Positions 42,493 through 53,740 of a stretch of DNA of 64,000 bases are shown in pieces. A model generated the notes under the pieces. It saw only the letters and a list, made by a program, of their open reading frames with translations, did not search any database and had not been told where the DNA came from. A program made the translations under genes and the position numbers. Every line of letters starts with the position of its first letter. Positions within the stretch are counted from its first letter, which is position 1. The stretch comes from Acidimicrobiales bacterium (GTDB lineage: Bacteria; Actinomycetota; Acidimicrobiia; Acidimicrobiales; Poriferisodalaceae), in contig JASLTG010000002.1 in the NCBI GenBank assembly GCA_030743005.1, positions 95,218 through 159,217 of the forward strand. The letters run 5' to 3'.

Positions 42493-43008
42493 CTATTCGG
42501 GCTTTACCCGCTCCAACGAAGCTTCTAGGTGGTGTTGCATTGGTTCGCCGACGGCCGCCATCGAAAGGTCATAGGTCAATCTATTGTCCTCAATTCTCAA
42601 AAGACGACGCACTTGTTCTACCGGTTTTGCTGTAGCCGTCGATGCAACCTGTGTTGATTCAAGGTTCACGACACAGGATTTTGGGTTAGCTGCATAGAAC
42701 CCATTGTGGGCTTCAATGATGCCTGTCGGCTGCGCTATGACCATTTCCAGGGTCGTGTCGTCGATAACCCTTAGGAAGCCTTGTTCGGAGTGGAGGGGCT
42801 GTCCATCAGATGGGGTTTTTGTCTTTTGTGAGTATGTGAGAAACGGTTTCCCTACATGGCTGAAAACAATCTCTTCGAGGTATTCAAATTTTTCAATACC
42901 CGGATAATCACCGATTCCTGAACCACGCCATTCCCCGACCATGACAGCTAAGGGTTGACAAGCTTTATGGAGTGAAGGCTGCATGGCTACACCAATCCGA
43001 GATTGCAA
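42493..43008 (-). CDS. Nitrobindin-like heme-binding protein (DUF1794/THAP4)
   Basis: Beta-barrel FABP-like domain with the GEWRGSGIGDYPG motif (usual GxWxGxG) at the N-terminus and HHLEASLERV with the heme-ligand His near the C-terminus. Nitrobindins bind ferric heme and react with NO or peroxynitrite. 171 aa is standard. It precedes fdhD on the same strand with about 55 bases. It lies in a heme-flavoured neighbourhood. Confidence 0.87.
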   Translation of the reverse strand: MQSRIGVAMQPSLHKACQPLAVMVGEWRGSGIGDYPGIEKFEYLEEIVFSHVGKPFLTYSQKTKTPSDGQPLHSEQGFLRVIDDTTLEMVIAQPTGIIEAHNGFYAANPKSCVVNLESTQVASTATAKPVEQVRRLLRIEDNRLTYDLSMAAVGEPMQHHLEASLERVKPE

Positions 43009-43084
43009 AGATTAAATTTAGGAAGACTGGGAGTTTGGCTCTAAGGGATCTGTATGGGTCAGGGTTTCTAGGAAGTTGAGAAGA

Positions 43085-44764
<1,680 letters not shown>

Positions 44765-44790
44765 CTAGTTCTTTGTTGGGTACTAGGGCA

Positions 44791-44817
44791 TTAGCACTCT
44801 CACCTAGAGAGTGCTAA
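44791..44817 (-). promoter_or_regulatory. CIRCE operator upstream of groEL
   Basis: TTAGCACTC-N9-GAGTGCTAA, a perfect match to the CIRCE consensus bound by HrcA. It lies about 85 bases before the groEL start, matching the expected position over the promoter/early transcript, and predicts heat-inducible expression. Confidence 0.96.
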
Positions 44818-44948
44818 CAGCCAATCAGCGAACACCCTCCATTTGCAACCTCTCAGCAAAGGATTCTGTCTGGAATTGGTGGTTTCCTTTATCTCGATAG
44901 TGGCGGCAGCGGCAGCTTGGGCGCCGCGTCGAGACTGCATTCCTTTGG

Positions 44949-45941
44949 TCAAAGATCGGTGAGTATTTGGGTTCCTAGATTGGTTAGGCACCGCGTTGTC
45001 TGGTCATACGCCCGATCAGATCCAAATGTTTCAACTAAAGAATGCACCGTCATACCGTCAGGAAGAACGACACCTGGGTCGCATGAGCCGACTACAGCCA
45101 CGACCGGTATTTGGCAATGTTTTGCCATAGCGGCGACTCCACCCACGACTTTTCCATTGAATGATTCTGTGTCCAGACGGCCTTCTCCAGTGATGACTAG
45201 GTCGGCAGCAGATATCGCATCCTCCAACGCGACTTCTTCAGCGATGAGCTCGAAACCATTGACCAGTTGGGCACCAATTGCGGCGAGACCGCCTGCTAGG
45301 CCGCCTGCCGCGCCAGAGTGTTGTAGGTCTGTCACATCGGTGCCGTACTCTTGGAGATACACGTCTGATAATCGTCGGAGACGCCGCTCCAATAATTCGA
45401 TCTGGGCTTCGGTCGCTCCTTTTTGGGGTCCAAACACAGAGGGTGCCTCAAGAAATCTGGTATCGACGTCACACGCAACCCGGAGCTCAACACCTGAGAA
45501 CCGGACTAGAGGTTCCATAGCTCGTATCGCCCCTAAACCCCCATCGGTTGAGGCCGACCCTCCAACACCAACGACTATTCGCCGTGCTCCTGCTGTTCTC
45601 GCCTCTGAGATCAGTTCGCCTGTACCTGATGTAGTTGCAGCTATTGGATCATTTCCTTCGGCTCCCCCAGCCACGAGTAGGCCACTAGCCTCTGCCATTT
45701 CAATAACTGCTCTGCCTCCAGAAATGCGCCATTTTGCTTCTATCGGATCCCCAAGTGGTCCACTGACATACGAAACGCGATTGGATCCGCCCAGAGCAGC
45801 AAGAGTTCCTTCACCGCCATCGGCTAGAGGTATGAGATTTAGGTCTATCGCTGCCCCTGAGAGACCTTCTGCTATTGCCTGTGCTGCTGCTAGGGCCGTT
45901 GCTGTGCCACGGAATTTGTCAGGGCATATGAGAATGCGCAA
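44949..45941 (-). CDS. Glycerate kinase
   Basis: GarK/GlxK-family kinase phosphorylating D-glycerate to 2-phosphoglycerate (3-phosphoglycerate in other families). Motifs: MRILICPDKFRGTATALAAA at the N-terminus, PLADGGEGTLAAL, VGVGGSASTDGGLGAI and DLVITGEGRLDTES. 330 aa is a bit short of the common 370-380 but has all motifs. Start codon is TTG. It lies just upstream of groEL with a promoter gap between. It could complete a serine-glyoxylate route with the class V aminotransferase. Confidence 0.92.
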   Translation of the reverse strand: MRILICPDKFRGTATALAAAQAIAEGLSGAAIDLNLIPLADGGEGTLAALGGSNRVSYVSGPLGDPIEAKWRISGGRAVIEMAEASGLLVAGGAEGNDPIAATTSGTGELISEARTAGARRIVVGVGGSASTDGGLGAIRAMEPLVRFSGVELRVACDVDTRFLEAPSVFGPQKGATEAQIELLERRLRRLSDVYLQEYGTDVTDLQHSGAAGGLAGGLAAIGAQLVNGFELIAEEVALEDAISAADLVITGEGRLDTESFNGKVVGGVAAMAKHCQIPVVAVVGSCDPGVVLPDGMTVHSLVETFGSDRAYDQTTRCLTNLGTQILTDL

Positions 45942-45964
45942 CGGAATTTTGGTGGCGGAATGCC

Positions 45965-46591
45965 TTACTCGGCACTCGCCTTATCTATGCCTAAGGCAAC
46001 GAGAATATCGACCTCTTTGTCGAACTTATCTCCGAGGGCGGCCACATCCTGCGGCATTTTGTAGACATCGTTTTTGGCGTCTAAGCCCAACAGTTCAGCG
46101 ATATTGCCCGCTTCGATAATGTTGCCTGGTGTGTAGTGGACCCGAGTTCGGTCTAGCGGCGTGCCTTTCATGTTGATGGGGGTTCCGGTAATGAATCCTT
46201 TGGTTTTTAGAACGTCGGTGGTTCGTCCGGCTGCGCCTCTAACCGTGGTCGAGTTCGCGACCTGAACCGAGACTTGGCTGTTGGGTCGACCTTCGAATCC
46301 CACCATGGTCCCAGCGTCAGACTCGTCTGCATCAGTTCCATCGTCGGGGGCCGATGTGGCAACGGTTATCCCTGGAAGAGTGGTTTCGGTCGTGCTTCCT
46401 GTCCCGTCATCTGAAGCGCTTGCTTCATTTTCGGACGCCTGGACTGTGGTTGGTGAAGCAGACGGAGCCGGATCGAGGTTGGGTGTGTCCGTGCCCCGCA
46501 ATAAATAAATACCTACTACTACGGCAGCGACTACAAGCAGTGCTCCTCTGATAGCAGCGGCGTTGTTAGGTCTTGACATGGGACCGTTCAT
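45965..46591 (-). CDS. LytR_C-domain membrane-anchored protein
   Basis: Short cytoplasmic tail, one membrane helix (about residues 12-30, GALLVVAAVVVGIYLL), a Thr/Ser/Glu-rich linker and a C-terminal LytR_C domain (about 105-195, VQVANSTTVRGAAGRT, then TDVLKTKGFITGTP). Such proteins are linked to cell-wall polymer metabolism, often beside LytR-CpsA-Psr ligases, but none is here. The ATG overlaps the stop of the DUF3263 gene (ATGA), a conserved pairing in actinobacteria. Confidence 0.82.
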   Translation of the reverse strand: MNGPMSRPNNAAAIRGALLVVAAVVVGIYLLRGTDTPNLDPAPSASPTTVQASENEASASDDGTGSTTETTLPGITVATSAPDDGTDADESDAGTMVGFEGRPNSQVSVQVANSTTVRGAAGRTTDVLKTKGFITGTPINMKGTPLDRTRVHYTPGNIIEAGNIAELLGLDAKNDVYKMPQDVAALGDKFDKEVDILVALGIDKASAE

Positions 46592-46872
46592 CGGGCGACC
46601 TCCTGGTCGGCTGTACGGCGAGCTGAATGTTCTTGGCGGCGACGATCACGCATCCGCCTTAATCGTCGCACAAGCAGCGGCTCCGCAGCTAACGCCTCAT
46701 CTGAGGCGATCAGCCGATCTAACGCAGCCGCGTATTCGGGTTCGGTTAGCTGGAATCTTTCGCGTACACCTTGATCTTTCGGTGTCTCTAACTCCCACCA
46801 TGACTGTTCAAATTCAAGAATGTCTAGGTCACGTTGACTCAGTTTCTGATGAGGCGATTCTTCCAAGTTCAC
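46588..46872 (-). CDS. DUF3263-domain protein
   Basis: Small actinobacterial protein (94 aa) recognised from LSQRDLDILEFEQSWWELET and VRERFQLTEPEYAAALDRLI. The second half is basic (RRLRRMRDRRRQEHSARR), suggesting nucleic-acid binding by a helix-turn-helix-like sigma-region fold; no proven function is known to me. GTG start. It is translationally coupled to the LytR_C protein and lies just downstream of a tRNA-Thr gene on the same strand. Confidence 0.85.
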   Translation of the reverse strand: MNLEESPHQKLSQRDLDILEFEQSWWELETPKDQGVRERFQLTEPEYAAALDRLIASDEALAAEPLLVRRLRRMRDRRRQEHSARRTADQEVAR

Positions 46873-46894
46873 TATTTTCCTTCCGGTGTCACGG

Positions 46895-46967
46895 AGCCCG
46901 AGGTGGGAATCGAACCCACAACCTCCGCTTTACAAGAGCGGTGCTCTAGCCGTTGAGCTACTCGGGC
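46895..46967 (-). tRNA. tRNA-Thr(TGT)
   Basis: Cloverleaf by eye on the minus strand: acceptor GCCCGAG/CTCGGGC, D stem GCTC/GAGC, anticodon stem CCGCT/AGCGG around loop CTTGTAA (anticodon TGT, reads ACA), T stem GTGGG/CCCAC with loop TTCGATT, and discriminator T. CCA is not encoded. It precedes the DUF3263 gene. Confidence 0.95.
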
Positions 46968-47012
46968 CGTGCACGCCTAGCGTAAACCCCAGCGGGCGGT
47001 TGGTGATGTCGT

Positions 47013-47933
47013 TCAGTGACCGATTTCTCTCTGACGTTTTACTTCATAGATCGTTATAGCCGCTGCATTGGAAACATTCAGTGATTCAAGGTGACCAATT
47101 TGAGGTATTGAGACAAGTTGGTCACATCTCTTTTTCGTCAAATGGGAGAGTCCTTCGCCTTCTGCCCCAAGAACAATCATTAATGGTTCCGTGGCAACGC
47201 GCATCTCATATATTGAATTTTCCACGTTGCTATCAAGCCCTACTATCCAAAGGCCTTTCTCTGACATTTCCTTTAGAACTGCTGGTAGGCCTGCAACCAA
47301 AGCAATGGGGAGATGTTCTACAGCACCCGCGGCTGCCTTTACGGCTGCAGGGGTAAGGCGGACCGCTCTGTGGCGAGGGAGCACAATTCCGGTGACTCCT
47401 GCGACTTCAGCGGTTCTAAGAATCGCTCCTAAATTTCCGGGGTCGGTGACGCCATCAAGTGCAATGACTAGAGGGGGGATTCGCGAAGAGCCTGAGATAA
47501 GAGTTTCTATTTCAACCGGTCGAATCGATTCCGCTTGAGCTATGACTCCTTGGTGTGACTCGGTTAAGGCGTAATCATCGAGTTTGCGGCGAGTGAGTTG
47601 ACGAATTGGAACCCTTCGCTCTTCACATAGATCAGCTATTTCAGCCAAGATCGCTGTGTCGTGGACGTCCTCGCTTATAAGGACCTGTTGAGCCCGTCGT
47701 GTGCCCGCCCGCAACAGTTCGCGGACTGCTTGTCGCCCTTCGATGTGATCCCCACCCAAGTTGTCGGGTCTATTGCGAGATCTGTTTTGGTTCTTTTCGC
47801 GTTCATTTCGGCTTCTATTGGGTCCGGGGCCTCCTCTCGTGGCGTTACGCACTGACCTGTGGTTTTTAGATTTCTGATTCGCTGTCTGATCTCGTCTCCC
47901 AGTCGATTTGGGGCGGCCTTGAGGGCGGCTCAT
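47013..47933 (-). CDS. rlmB: 23S rRNA (guanosine-2'-O-)-methyltransferase, TrmH/RlmB family
   Basis: SPOUT methyltransferase that methylates 2'-OH of a 23S rRNA guanosine. A basic N-terminal extension (about 1-70) is followed by the substrate-binding domain and the SpoU domain with ALDGVTDPGNLGAILRTAEV, AEGEGLSHL and IPQIGHLESLNVSNAAAI. About 306 aa from an ATG that overlaps the ispF stop by four bases. Together with ispD and ispF it forms a three-gene operon. Confidence 0.93.
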   Translation of the reverse strand: MSRPQGRPKSTGRRDQTANQKSKNHRSVRNATRGGPGPNRSRNEREKNQNRSRNRPDNLGGDHIEGRQAVRELLRAGTRRAQQVLISEDVHDTAILAEIADLCEERRVPIRQLTRRKLDDYALTESHQGVIAQAESIRPVEIETLISGSSRIPPLVIALDGVTDPGNLGAILRTAEVAGVTGIVLPRHRAVRLTPAAVKAAAGAVEHLPIALVAGLPAVLKEMSEKGLWIVGLDSNVENSIYEMRVATEPLMIVLGAEGEGLSHLTKKRCDQLVSIPQIGHLESLNVSNAAAITIYEVKRQREIGH

Positions 47934-48400
47934 TTCTTTTCCAGTAGCGCTACAGCTATCGCTACGACGCCTTCTCCTCGGCCTAAGGCACCGATTCCTT
48001 CTGTTCGTTTCCCGCAAATAGTGACACTGCCACCCGCGGCATCGGACAAATTCTGTTCCATCTGATCTTTCACGGGAGCTATTTGTGGTTTATCGGTGAT
48101 AACGGTGCAGTCGGCGTTTGCAACTGCCCATCCGGCCTCGTTAATCATCGTCGATACCCGGCGGAGCATTTCGATGCTGTCTGCACCATCTAATTCTTCG
48201 CCGGTGTCCGGAAAGACTTGACCTATGTCGCCCAAGCCTGCTGCTCCGAGGATGGCGTCGATAACTGCGTGAGTGACTACATCGGCGTCGCTATGGCCCT
48301 CTAGGCCCCTGTGTTCAGGAAAATGGACTCCCCCTATGACAAGGGGTCGATCGTCTTCGGCCCATACATGGGCGTCATAACCTTGGCCTACCCGCATCAT
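47930..48400 (-). CDS. ispF: 2-C-methyl-D-erythritol 2,4-cyclodiphosphate synthase
   Basis: Fifth enzyme of the MEP isoprenoid pathway; a zinc-dependent trimer. The active-site segment is RVGQGYDAHVW, followed by HSDADVVTHAVIDAILGAAG (His zinc ligands, DADV) and TDKPQIAPVKDQMEQNL. 156 aa is standard. Overlaps ispD by 4 bases (ATGA) and rlmB likewise. Confidence 0.96.
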   Translation of the reverse strand: MMRVGQGYDAHVWAEDDRPLVIGGVHFPEHRGLEGHSDADVVTHAVIDAILGAAGLGDIGQVFPDTGEELDGADSIEMLRRVSTMINEAGWAVANADCTVITDKPQIAPVKDQMEQNLSDAAGGSVTICGKRTEGIGALGRGEGVVAIAVALLEKK

Positions 48401-49053
48401 AAGTTGAGTCCCATCAGTTCGGCGGCGATTTTGAGATCGTTCGGGGTTGTTATCTTGATGGCAGCCAGCTCTCCTGGAACGACCTTCACAGTCCCACCAA
48501 TGGCTTCAACGAGTCCTGCATCATCAGTGGCGTCCTGGCCGTGGGCGTGAGCGGCCTCCAACATCTGCCGTTTAAATGCTTGTGGGGTTTGGATAGCCAT
48601 CAGGGTGTCACGGTCTACTGTTTCCTCGACTTCTTTTCCATTCGGCGTATCTATAACTCGTTTTAGGGTGTCGTTCACGGCGAGCCCTGGGATCGCAGCA
48701 TCAGCGCCCGCTTGCACGGCATCGATAACAGATCGGTAGAGGTCAGATGACGCTCCCGGTCGTGCAGCGTCCTGGACAACTACGATTGTCGCTTCGGGCG
48801 GGACCGCTTGAAGGCCATTGCGTACCGACTCGCTTCGACTTTCACCACCTGCTACGACAATTTCTGTACTCGGTAAGTCAGTGTCGTTGATGATGTCAGA
48901 ATTGACGACCAGTACGACACCTTCGCAACAGCTCCGCGCTGTGGTGACGCTCCATTCGATAACTCGTTGATGCCCGAGTAATGCTTGTTGTTTGTTTCCT
49001 CCAAATCGAGAACCTGAGCCGGCAGCCAAGACAATGGACCATGTGATTTCCAC
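48397..49053 (-). CDS. ispD: 2-C-methyl-D-erythritol 4-phosphate cytidylyltransferase
   Basis: Third enzyme of the MEP pathway. The CTP-binding loop is VLAAGSGSRFGGNKQQALLG, followed by VVVVQDAARPGAS-like VQDAARPGASSDLYRSVIDA and TVDRDTLMAIQTPQAFKRQM. 218 aa is standard. GTG start. It is 117 bases after clpC on the same strand. carD, often upstream of ispD in actinobacteria, is not here. Confidence 0.95.
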   Translation of the reverse strand: MEITWSIVLAAGSGSRFGGNKQQALLGHQRVIEWSVTTARSCCEGVVLVVNSDIINDTDLPSTEIVVAGGESRSESVRNGLQAVPPEATIVVVQDAARPGASSDLYRSVIDAVQAGADAAIPGLAVNDTLKRVIDTPNGKEVEETVDRDTLMAIQTPQAFKRQMLEAAHAHGQDATDDAGLVEAIGGTVKVVPGELAAIKITTPNDLKIAAELMGLNL

Positions 49054-49170
49054 ATCAACACTGTGGCACTTGTATGACCTAATTCCGCACTAGTGGAAAG
49101 GATTTCGGAGATTCCGCAGCATCATCGGCACAAAAGATGACTGATTGTCTAGTGATCTGAGTCTTGTGGT

Positions 49171-51690
49171 CTATTCGGTACTTGCTGCGTCTTCGAGCTC
49201 AACGGGTCCCGGGTCGAACCCGTCAATTGATCGGAAAACTATTTCGTCCGCGTCTTCGTCGATATCGACCACAACTATTTGGCCCGCCTGAAACTCTTTG
49301 TAGAGAATGCGTTCAGAGAGAGCGTCTTCGACATGGCGTTGGATAGCGCGTCGAAGAGGTCGGGCACCCAAGGTTGGGTCGTAACCTTTGCGAGCAAGCC
49401 AATTCTTGGCCGAATCTGTGAGTTCGAGACCCAGTCCTTGGGCTTTCAGTTGCTCCGAAGTCCGAGTAATCATTAGATCTACAATTTCGGTCACTTCGGC
49501 TATAGAAAGTTCATGGAACACAATGGTGTCGTCAACGCGATTGAGGAACTCCGGTCGGAAATGTGCCTTGAGGGCATCATTGACGGTGTCTTTCATCCGC
49601 TCGTAGCTCACAGCTTCATCAGCCTTGGTGAACCCAACGTTTGCTCTGCGTAGATCCGCTGTGCCGAGATTTGAAGTCATAATCAACACGGTGTTACGGA
49701 AGTCGACTGAGCGGCCTTGAGCGTCAGTCAGTCGTCCTTCTTCAAGAATCTGTAAGAGAGTATTAAAAACATCTGGGTGAGCCTTCTCGACTTCATCAAA
49801 TAGCACGACTGAAAATGGTCGGCGTCGGACTGCTTCGGTGAGTTGTCCACCTTCTTCGTAGCCCACATATCCAGGGGGAGATCCGACGAGTCGGCTCACG
49901 GTGTGCTTTTCCATGTATTCCGACATATCAAGACTGATCAATGCGTCTTCGTCGCCGAAAAGGAACTCGGCAAGTGTTTTAGCGAGTTCCGTTTTCCCGA
50001 CGCCTGAGGGTCCAAGGAAGATAAATGAACCGCCAGGTCTTTTGGGATCTTTGAGACCTGCGCGGGTGCGGCGAATTGCTTGGCTCACAGCTTTGATTGC
50101 GTCTTGTTGACCTATCACCCGTTTGTGAAGCTCATCTTCCATCTTTATAAGCTTCTGTGTTTCTTCTTCTGTGAGTTTGTAAACCGGAATGCCTGTCCAG
50201 ATCGAGAGGACTTCAGCTATTGCTTCCTCATCAACCTCATCGAATAGGTCGACACCTTCGGATTTGATTTGCTCCATTAGCTCGGTTCGGCGATCCAATA
50301 ACTCTTTCTCTTCGTCACGCAGCGAGCCGGCCAATTCAAAATCTTGGTCTTCGACGGCTTGTTTTTTCTTTTCGACTACCTCGGCGATCTTGTTTTCGAT
50401 CTCTGTGTAATCCGGTGGTGTCTCCATACGTTTGATACGTAATCGCGACCCTGCTTCGTCAATGAGGTCTATCGCTTTATCTGGTAGGTGTCGGTCAGCG
50501 ATATATCGATCTGCCAGATTGGCTGCCGCTACGAGGGCTTGATCTGTGATCGTTACCCGGTGGTGAGATTCGTATCGGTCGCGCAGCCCCTTGAGTATTT
50601 CTATGGTGTGACTCAGTGTTGGTTCTTCGACACGTATTGGTTGGAACCGTCTTTCTAAGGCGGCGTCCTTTTCGAGGTACTTTCTGTATTCCTCCAAGGT
50701 GGTCGCGCCGATTGTTTGCAGTTCGCCACGCGCAAGCATTGGTTTGAGAATCGAAGCAGCGTCAATAGCTCCTTCAGCTGCGCCGGCTCCAACCAAGGTA
50801 TGCAGTTCGTCAATAAACAGGATGATGTCGCCCCGGGTTTTGATTTCTTTGAGGACTTTCTTGAGGCGCTCCTCAAAGTCTCCTCGGTATCGAGAACCTG
50901 CCACTAGTGCGCCCAAGTCGAGTGTGTAGAGCTGTTTTGCTCGCAGAGTTTCTGGCACCTCACCGGCAACAATTTTTTGTGCCAAGCCTTCAACTATTGC
51001 TGTCTTCCCGACTCCTGGTTCGCCGATGAGTACGGGGTTGTTCTTAGTTCTCCGTGAGAGCACCTGCATGACTCGCTCGGTTTCGCGCATTCTGCCTATG
51101 ACCGGGTCCAGTGCTTTATCTTTTGCATTCTGGGTGAGGTTCCTACCGAATTGGTCCAGGATGGCGGACCCGCCTTGTGGCCCATCACTTCGTTCAGCCG
51201 AACCTCCGACGGTTTCTTTCCCGGGTTCGGAACCTTCTCCTTGACCCGATCCGCTGTAACCGGAAAGTAATTGGATTACTTGTTGTCTGACTCGAGAAAG
51301 GTCGGCGCCGAGCTTCACGAGCACCTGCGCGGCAACTCCTTCACCTTCTCGGATTAAGCCAAGCAAAATGTGTTCGGTACCGATGTAGTTGTGTCCCAGT
51401 TGAAGGGCTTCGCGTAGCGACAACTCAAGGACTTTTTTTGCTCTTGGGGTGAAGGGGATATGGCCGCTTGGCGATGAACCACCTTGGCCGATTATTTCTT
51501 CGACCTGGTTCCGAACTGCTTCGAGAGAAATCCCTAAAGATTCGAGTGCCTTAGCGGCAACTCCTTCGCCTTCGTGGATCAGTCCTAGAAGGATGTGTTC
51601 GGTGCCGATGTAATTGTGGTTGAGAAGGCGCGCTTCCTCTTGAGCCAGAACAACTACTCGACGAGCTCGATCGGTGAACCTTTCAAACAC
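49171..51690 (-). CDS. clpC: ATP-dependent Clp protease ATPase subunit ClpC
   Basis: HSP100 unfoldase, 839 aa. N-terminal double Clp-N repeat ([16 protein letters not shown] and [16 protein letters not shown]), first AAA domain with Walker [17 protein letters not shown]-like middle region (about residues 415-460, [20 protein letters not shown]), second AAA domain with [18 protein letters not shown], and a C-terminal D2-small domain. It delivers substrates to ClpP. GTG start behind a strong GGAGG. Palindromes in the divergent spacer upstream may be regulatory. Confidence 0.97.
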   Translation of the reverse strand: MFERFTDRARRVVVLAQEEARLLNHNYIGTEHILLGLIHEGEGVAAKALESLGISLEAVRNQVEEIIGQGGSSPSGHIPFTPRAKKVLELSLREALQLGHNYIGTEHILLGLIREGEGVAAQVLVKLGADLSRVRQQVIQLLSGYSGSGQGEGSEPGKETVGGSAERSDGPQGGSAILDQFGRNLTQNAKDKALDPVIGRMRETERVMQVLSRRTKNNPVLIGEPGVGKTAIVEGLAQKIVAGEVPETLRAKQLYTLDLGALVAGSRYRGDFEERLKKVLKEIKTRGDIILFIDELHTLVGAGAAEGAIDAASILKPMLARGELQTIGATTLEEYRKYLEKDAALERRFQPIRVEEPTLSHTIEILKGLRDRYESHHRVTITDQALVAAANLADRYIADRHLPDKAIDLIDEAGSRLRIKRMETPPDYTEIENKIAEVVEKKKQAVEDQDFELAGSLRDEEKELLDRRTELMEQIKSEGVDLFDEVDEEAIAEVLSIWTGIPVYKLTEEETQKLIKMEDELHKRVIGQQDAIKAVSQAIRRTRAGLKDPKRPGGSFIFLGPSGVGKTELAKTLAEFLFGDEDALISLDMSEYMEKHTVSRLVGSPPGYVGYEEGGQLTEAVRRRPFSVVLFDEVEKAHPDVFNTLLQILEEGRLTDAQGRSVDFRNTVLIMTSNLGTADLRRANVGFTKADEAVSYERMKDTVNDALKAHFRPEFLNRVDDTIVFHELSIAEVTEIVDLMITRTSEQLKAQGLGLELTDSAKNWLARKGYDPTLGARPLRRAIQRHVEDALSERILYKEFQAGQIVVVDIDEDADEIVFRSIDGFDPGPVELEDAASTE

Positions 51691-51713
51691 TGAATCCTCC
51701 AGGAGGCAAGTGT

Positions 51714-51730
51714 GCCCATGGTTGATGGGC
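51714..51730. promoter_or_regulatory. Hairpin/palindrome upstream of clpC
   Basis: GCCCAT (51714-51719) and ATGGGC (51725-51730) form a 6-bp inverted repeat with a 5-base spacer, 25-40 bases upstream of the clpC start on the divergent spacer. It could be a leader hairpin or operator. Confidence 0.3.
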
Positions 51731-51780
51731 GTTATTGGAGTGTAACCGGGAGAGTGACCATGTCTCGCAGCAGCTTGTAG

Positions 51781-51800
51781 CCAAATTTCAATTAATTTGG
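51781..51800. promoter_or_regulatory. AT-rich inverted repeat in clpC/prenyl synthase spacer
   Basis: CCAAATT (51781-51787) and AATTTGG (51794-51800) form a perfect 7-bp inverted repeat with a 6-base spacer between the divergent clpC and polyprenyl diphosphate synthase genes. The symmetry and position suit a repressor operator for one or both genes; no match to a known site is claimed. Confidence 0.4.
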
Positions 51801-51872
51801 ATTTCGGTTCAACAAACTCAAGGTTTCAGCGTAGATCGAGTTGTCGTTTAGCTTTCCAGTTAGGTTTGCATT

Positions 51873-52859
51873 GTGGTTTCTCTTACTCCTCTCCAGCATC
51901 GGGTTGATCCCAACGCGGATTTGGGCCGCGTGGAAGCCGCGCTGCGAGAGGCAGCGACAACCGACGATGACTTCTTGACGGAGGTCGCGTCTCATTTGAT
52001 ACCTGCGGGCGGGAAACGCTTGCGGCCGGCTTTCGTAATCGCCGCGGCGCTTTCGTTGGACCCGATGGGTGATAGATCTGAAAGCCTTACCGATGAAATG
52101 GTTCGCGGAGGGGTGGCAGTTGAACTTGTCCATCTAGGGTCGTTGTATCACGACGATGTTATGGATGAGGCTGAAACGCGTCGGGGAATTGAGGCGGTGA
52201 ATCACCGCTGGGGCAACCTCACAGCAATTCTTGCTGGCGATTTTCTTTTGGCGAAGGCGTCTGAGTTAGCGGCCTCATTGGGAACTGAAGTGGCTGAGTT
52301 GCTAGCAGCAACTATCGGTCACTTGTGTGAAGGACAGGTTCGCGAACTCCAGCTTATTTATGACAGCAGCAGGAGTGAAGAGCAGTATCTCCAAGCTATT
52401 TCGGGGAAAACCGCTGAGTTGTATGCAACTTCGTGTCGTATTGGCGCAATTGTGAGCGGAGCTGATCGCTCAGTGGTGGATCAACTTACTGAATTCGGCC
52501 ACGCGTATGGAATGGCATTCCAGGTGGTCGACGACATCCTTGATTTAGTAGCCACTGACGAAGAGCTGGGTAAACCCTCTGGTAATGACCTCAGAGAAGG
52601 TGTCTACACTTTGCCGGTCATTCGGATGATTGCAGCTGGTGACCCAATCACAGAGTTACTTGGCCAACAGTTGGATGAGGAAACTAGAGACAGGGCGCGT
52701 GCCGCGGTTATAGCGGGGCCTGAGATAGCTACTTCTGTGGTGACCGCGCAAGAGTTTGTGGATAACGCCTTAGCTGCACTTGATGGTCTGCCTGCAACCC
52801 CAGGGGTGCAGGGCATGCGAGACGCGGCAACCAATCTGTTATCAACGCTTGAGCGTTAA
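51873..52859 (+). CDS. Polyprenyl diphosphate synthase
   Basis: Trans-prenyl chain-elongating enzyme (GrcC/IspB-like), 328 aa. First aspartate motif LYHDDVMDEAETRRG (HDDVMD), second FQVVDDILDLVA (DDILD), and GGKRLRPAFVIAAAL at the start. The absence of bulky residues just before the first motif suggests a long-chain product, such as a menaquinone side chain, but the length is not determined. GTG start. It is 20 bases ahead of folP. Confidence 0.92.
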   Translation: MVSLTPLQHRVDPNADLGRVEAALREAATTDDDFLTEVASHLIPAGGKRLRPAFVIAAALSLDPMGDRSESLTDEMVRGGVAVELVHLGSLYHDDVMDEAETRRGIEAVNHRWGNLTAILAGDFLLAKASELAASLGTEVAELLAATIGHLCEGQVRELQLIYDSSRSEEQYLQAISGKTAELYATSCRIGAIVSGADRSVVDQLTEFGHAYGMAFQVVDDILDLVATDEELGKPSGNDLREGVYTLPVIRMIAAGDPITELLGQQLDEETRDRARAAVIAGPEIATSVVTAQEFVDNALAALDGLPATPGVQGMRDAATNLLSTLER

Positions 52860-52879
52860 GTAGATTTACGGAGTTTCTG

Positions 52880-53740
52880 GTGTGGCCGATTGACCGCAGG
52901 TACAAGGCAGCGAGGTTTGAAGCTGGTCGGGGCGCCACATGGGAGTGGGGACTTCGGACCTATGTGATGGGAATTGTGAACGCTACGCAAGACTCATTTT
53001 CTGGCGATGGTGTAGCCGGTGAGCTAGATAAGGCAGTCGCGTTGGCAAAGGGCTTCGAAGCCTGCGGGGTAGACATCATCGATGTAGGGGGCGCTTCTTC
53101 GCGACCGGGCGCAGATCCGACTCCGGTTTCGGTAGAGAAAAGTCGGGTTGTTCGCGTTATCGAAGCAATTAACGCTGAAGTCGGGTTACCGATTTCCATT
53201 GATACGACCTGGGCTGAAGTTGCCGAAGCCGCTTTGGATGTCGGTGCGAGCGTTGTTAATGACATAACTGGATTTCAATTGGATCCCGATCTTTCCTCTC
53301 TAGTGGCAGACCGAGGGGTCGGAGCGGTACTGATGCATAATCAACGCGGGCTCGAACATCATGACGTCATTGATGACATCACTTCTGGGTTCACCACCTC
53401 GTTGTCGATATGTGATTCGGCTGGGGTCGATTCGGCCAAATTGATTTTGGATCCCGGATTTGGGTTCGGGTGGTCTGTTTCCGAAAACTTGGAGATTTTA
53501 CGTCGTCTTCCCGAGTTAGCTCATCTTGAGTTTCCGTTACTGATCGGAACTTCGAGGAAGTCCTCGATCGGGACCGTTCTTGGATCACGCGTCGGAGAAC
53601 GGCTCTTTGGAACCGCAGCGACAGTCACGCACGCAATTGGTGCTGGTATCGACGTTGTACGGATTCATGATGGTTCTGAAATGCGGGACGTTGTCGCTAT
53701 GTCAGACGCGATAGTGCGACAACGCGGTTCAATCAGCTGA
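52880..53740 (+). CDS. folP: Dihydropteroate synthase
   Basis: Joins p-aminobenzoate to dihydropterin pyrophosphate. Signatures: VMGIVNATQDSFSGDG near the N-terminus and DIIDVGGASSRPGAD, with LILDPGFGFGW and LLIGTSRKSSIG later. 286 aa is standard. GTG start with ACGGAG upstream. Its 3' end overlaps the 3' end of the 3-hydroxyacyl-CoA dehydrogenase gene on the other strand. It is separated from folB/folK. Confidence 0.93.
   Translation: MWPIDRRYKAARFEAGRGATWEWGLRTYVMGIVNATQDSFSGDGVAGELDKAVALAKGFEACGVDIIDVGGASSRPGADPTPVSVEKSRVVRVIEAINAEVGLPISIDTTWAEVAEAALDVGASVVNDITGFQLDPDLSSLVADRGVGAVLMHNQRGLEHHDVIDDITSGFTTSLSICDSAGVDSAKLILDPGFGFGWSVSENLEILRRLPELAHLEFPLLIGTSRKSSIGTVLGSRVGERLFGTAATVTHAIGAGIDVVRIHDGSEMRDVVAMSDAIVRQRGSIS

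Noticed and set aside
44917..46119. A 400-residue open frame on the plus strand opposite glycerate kinase and the LytR_C gene
   Set aside because: It is antisense to two well-supported genes, has Ser/Arg/Pro-rich composition typical of a shadow frame, and no recognisable domain.
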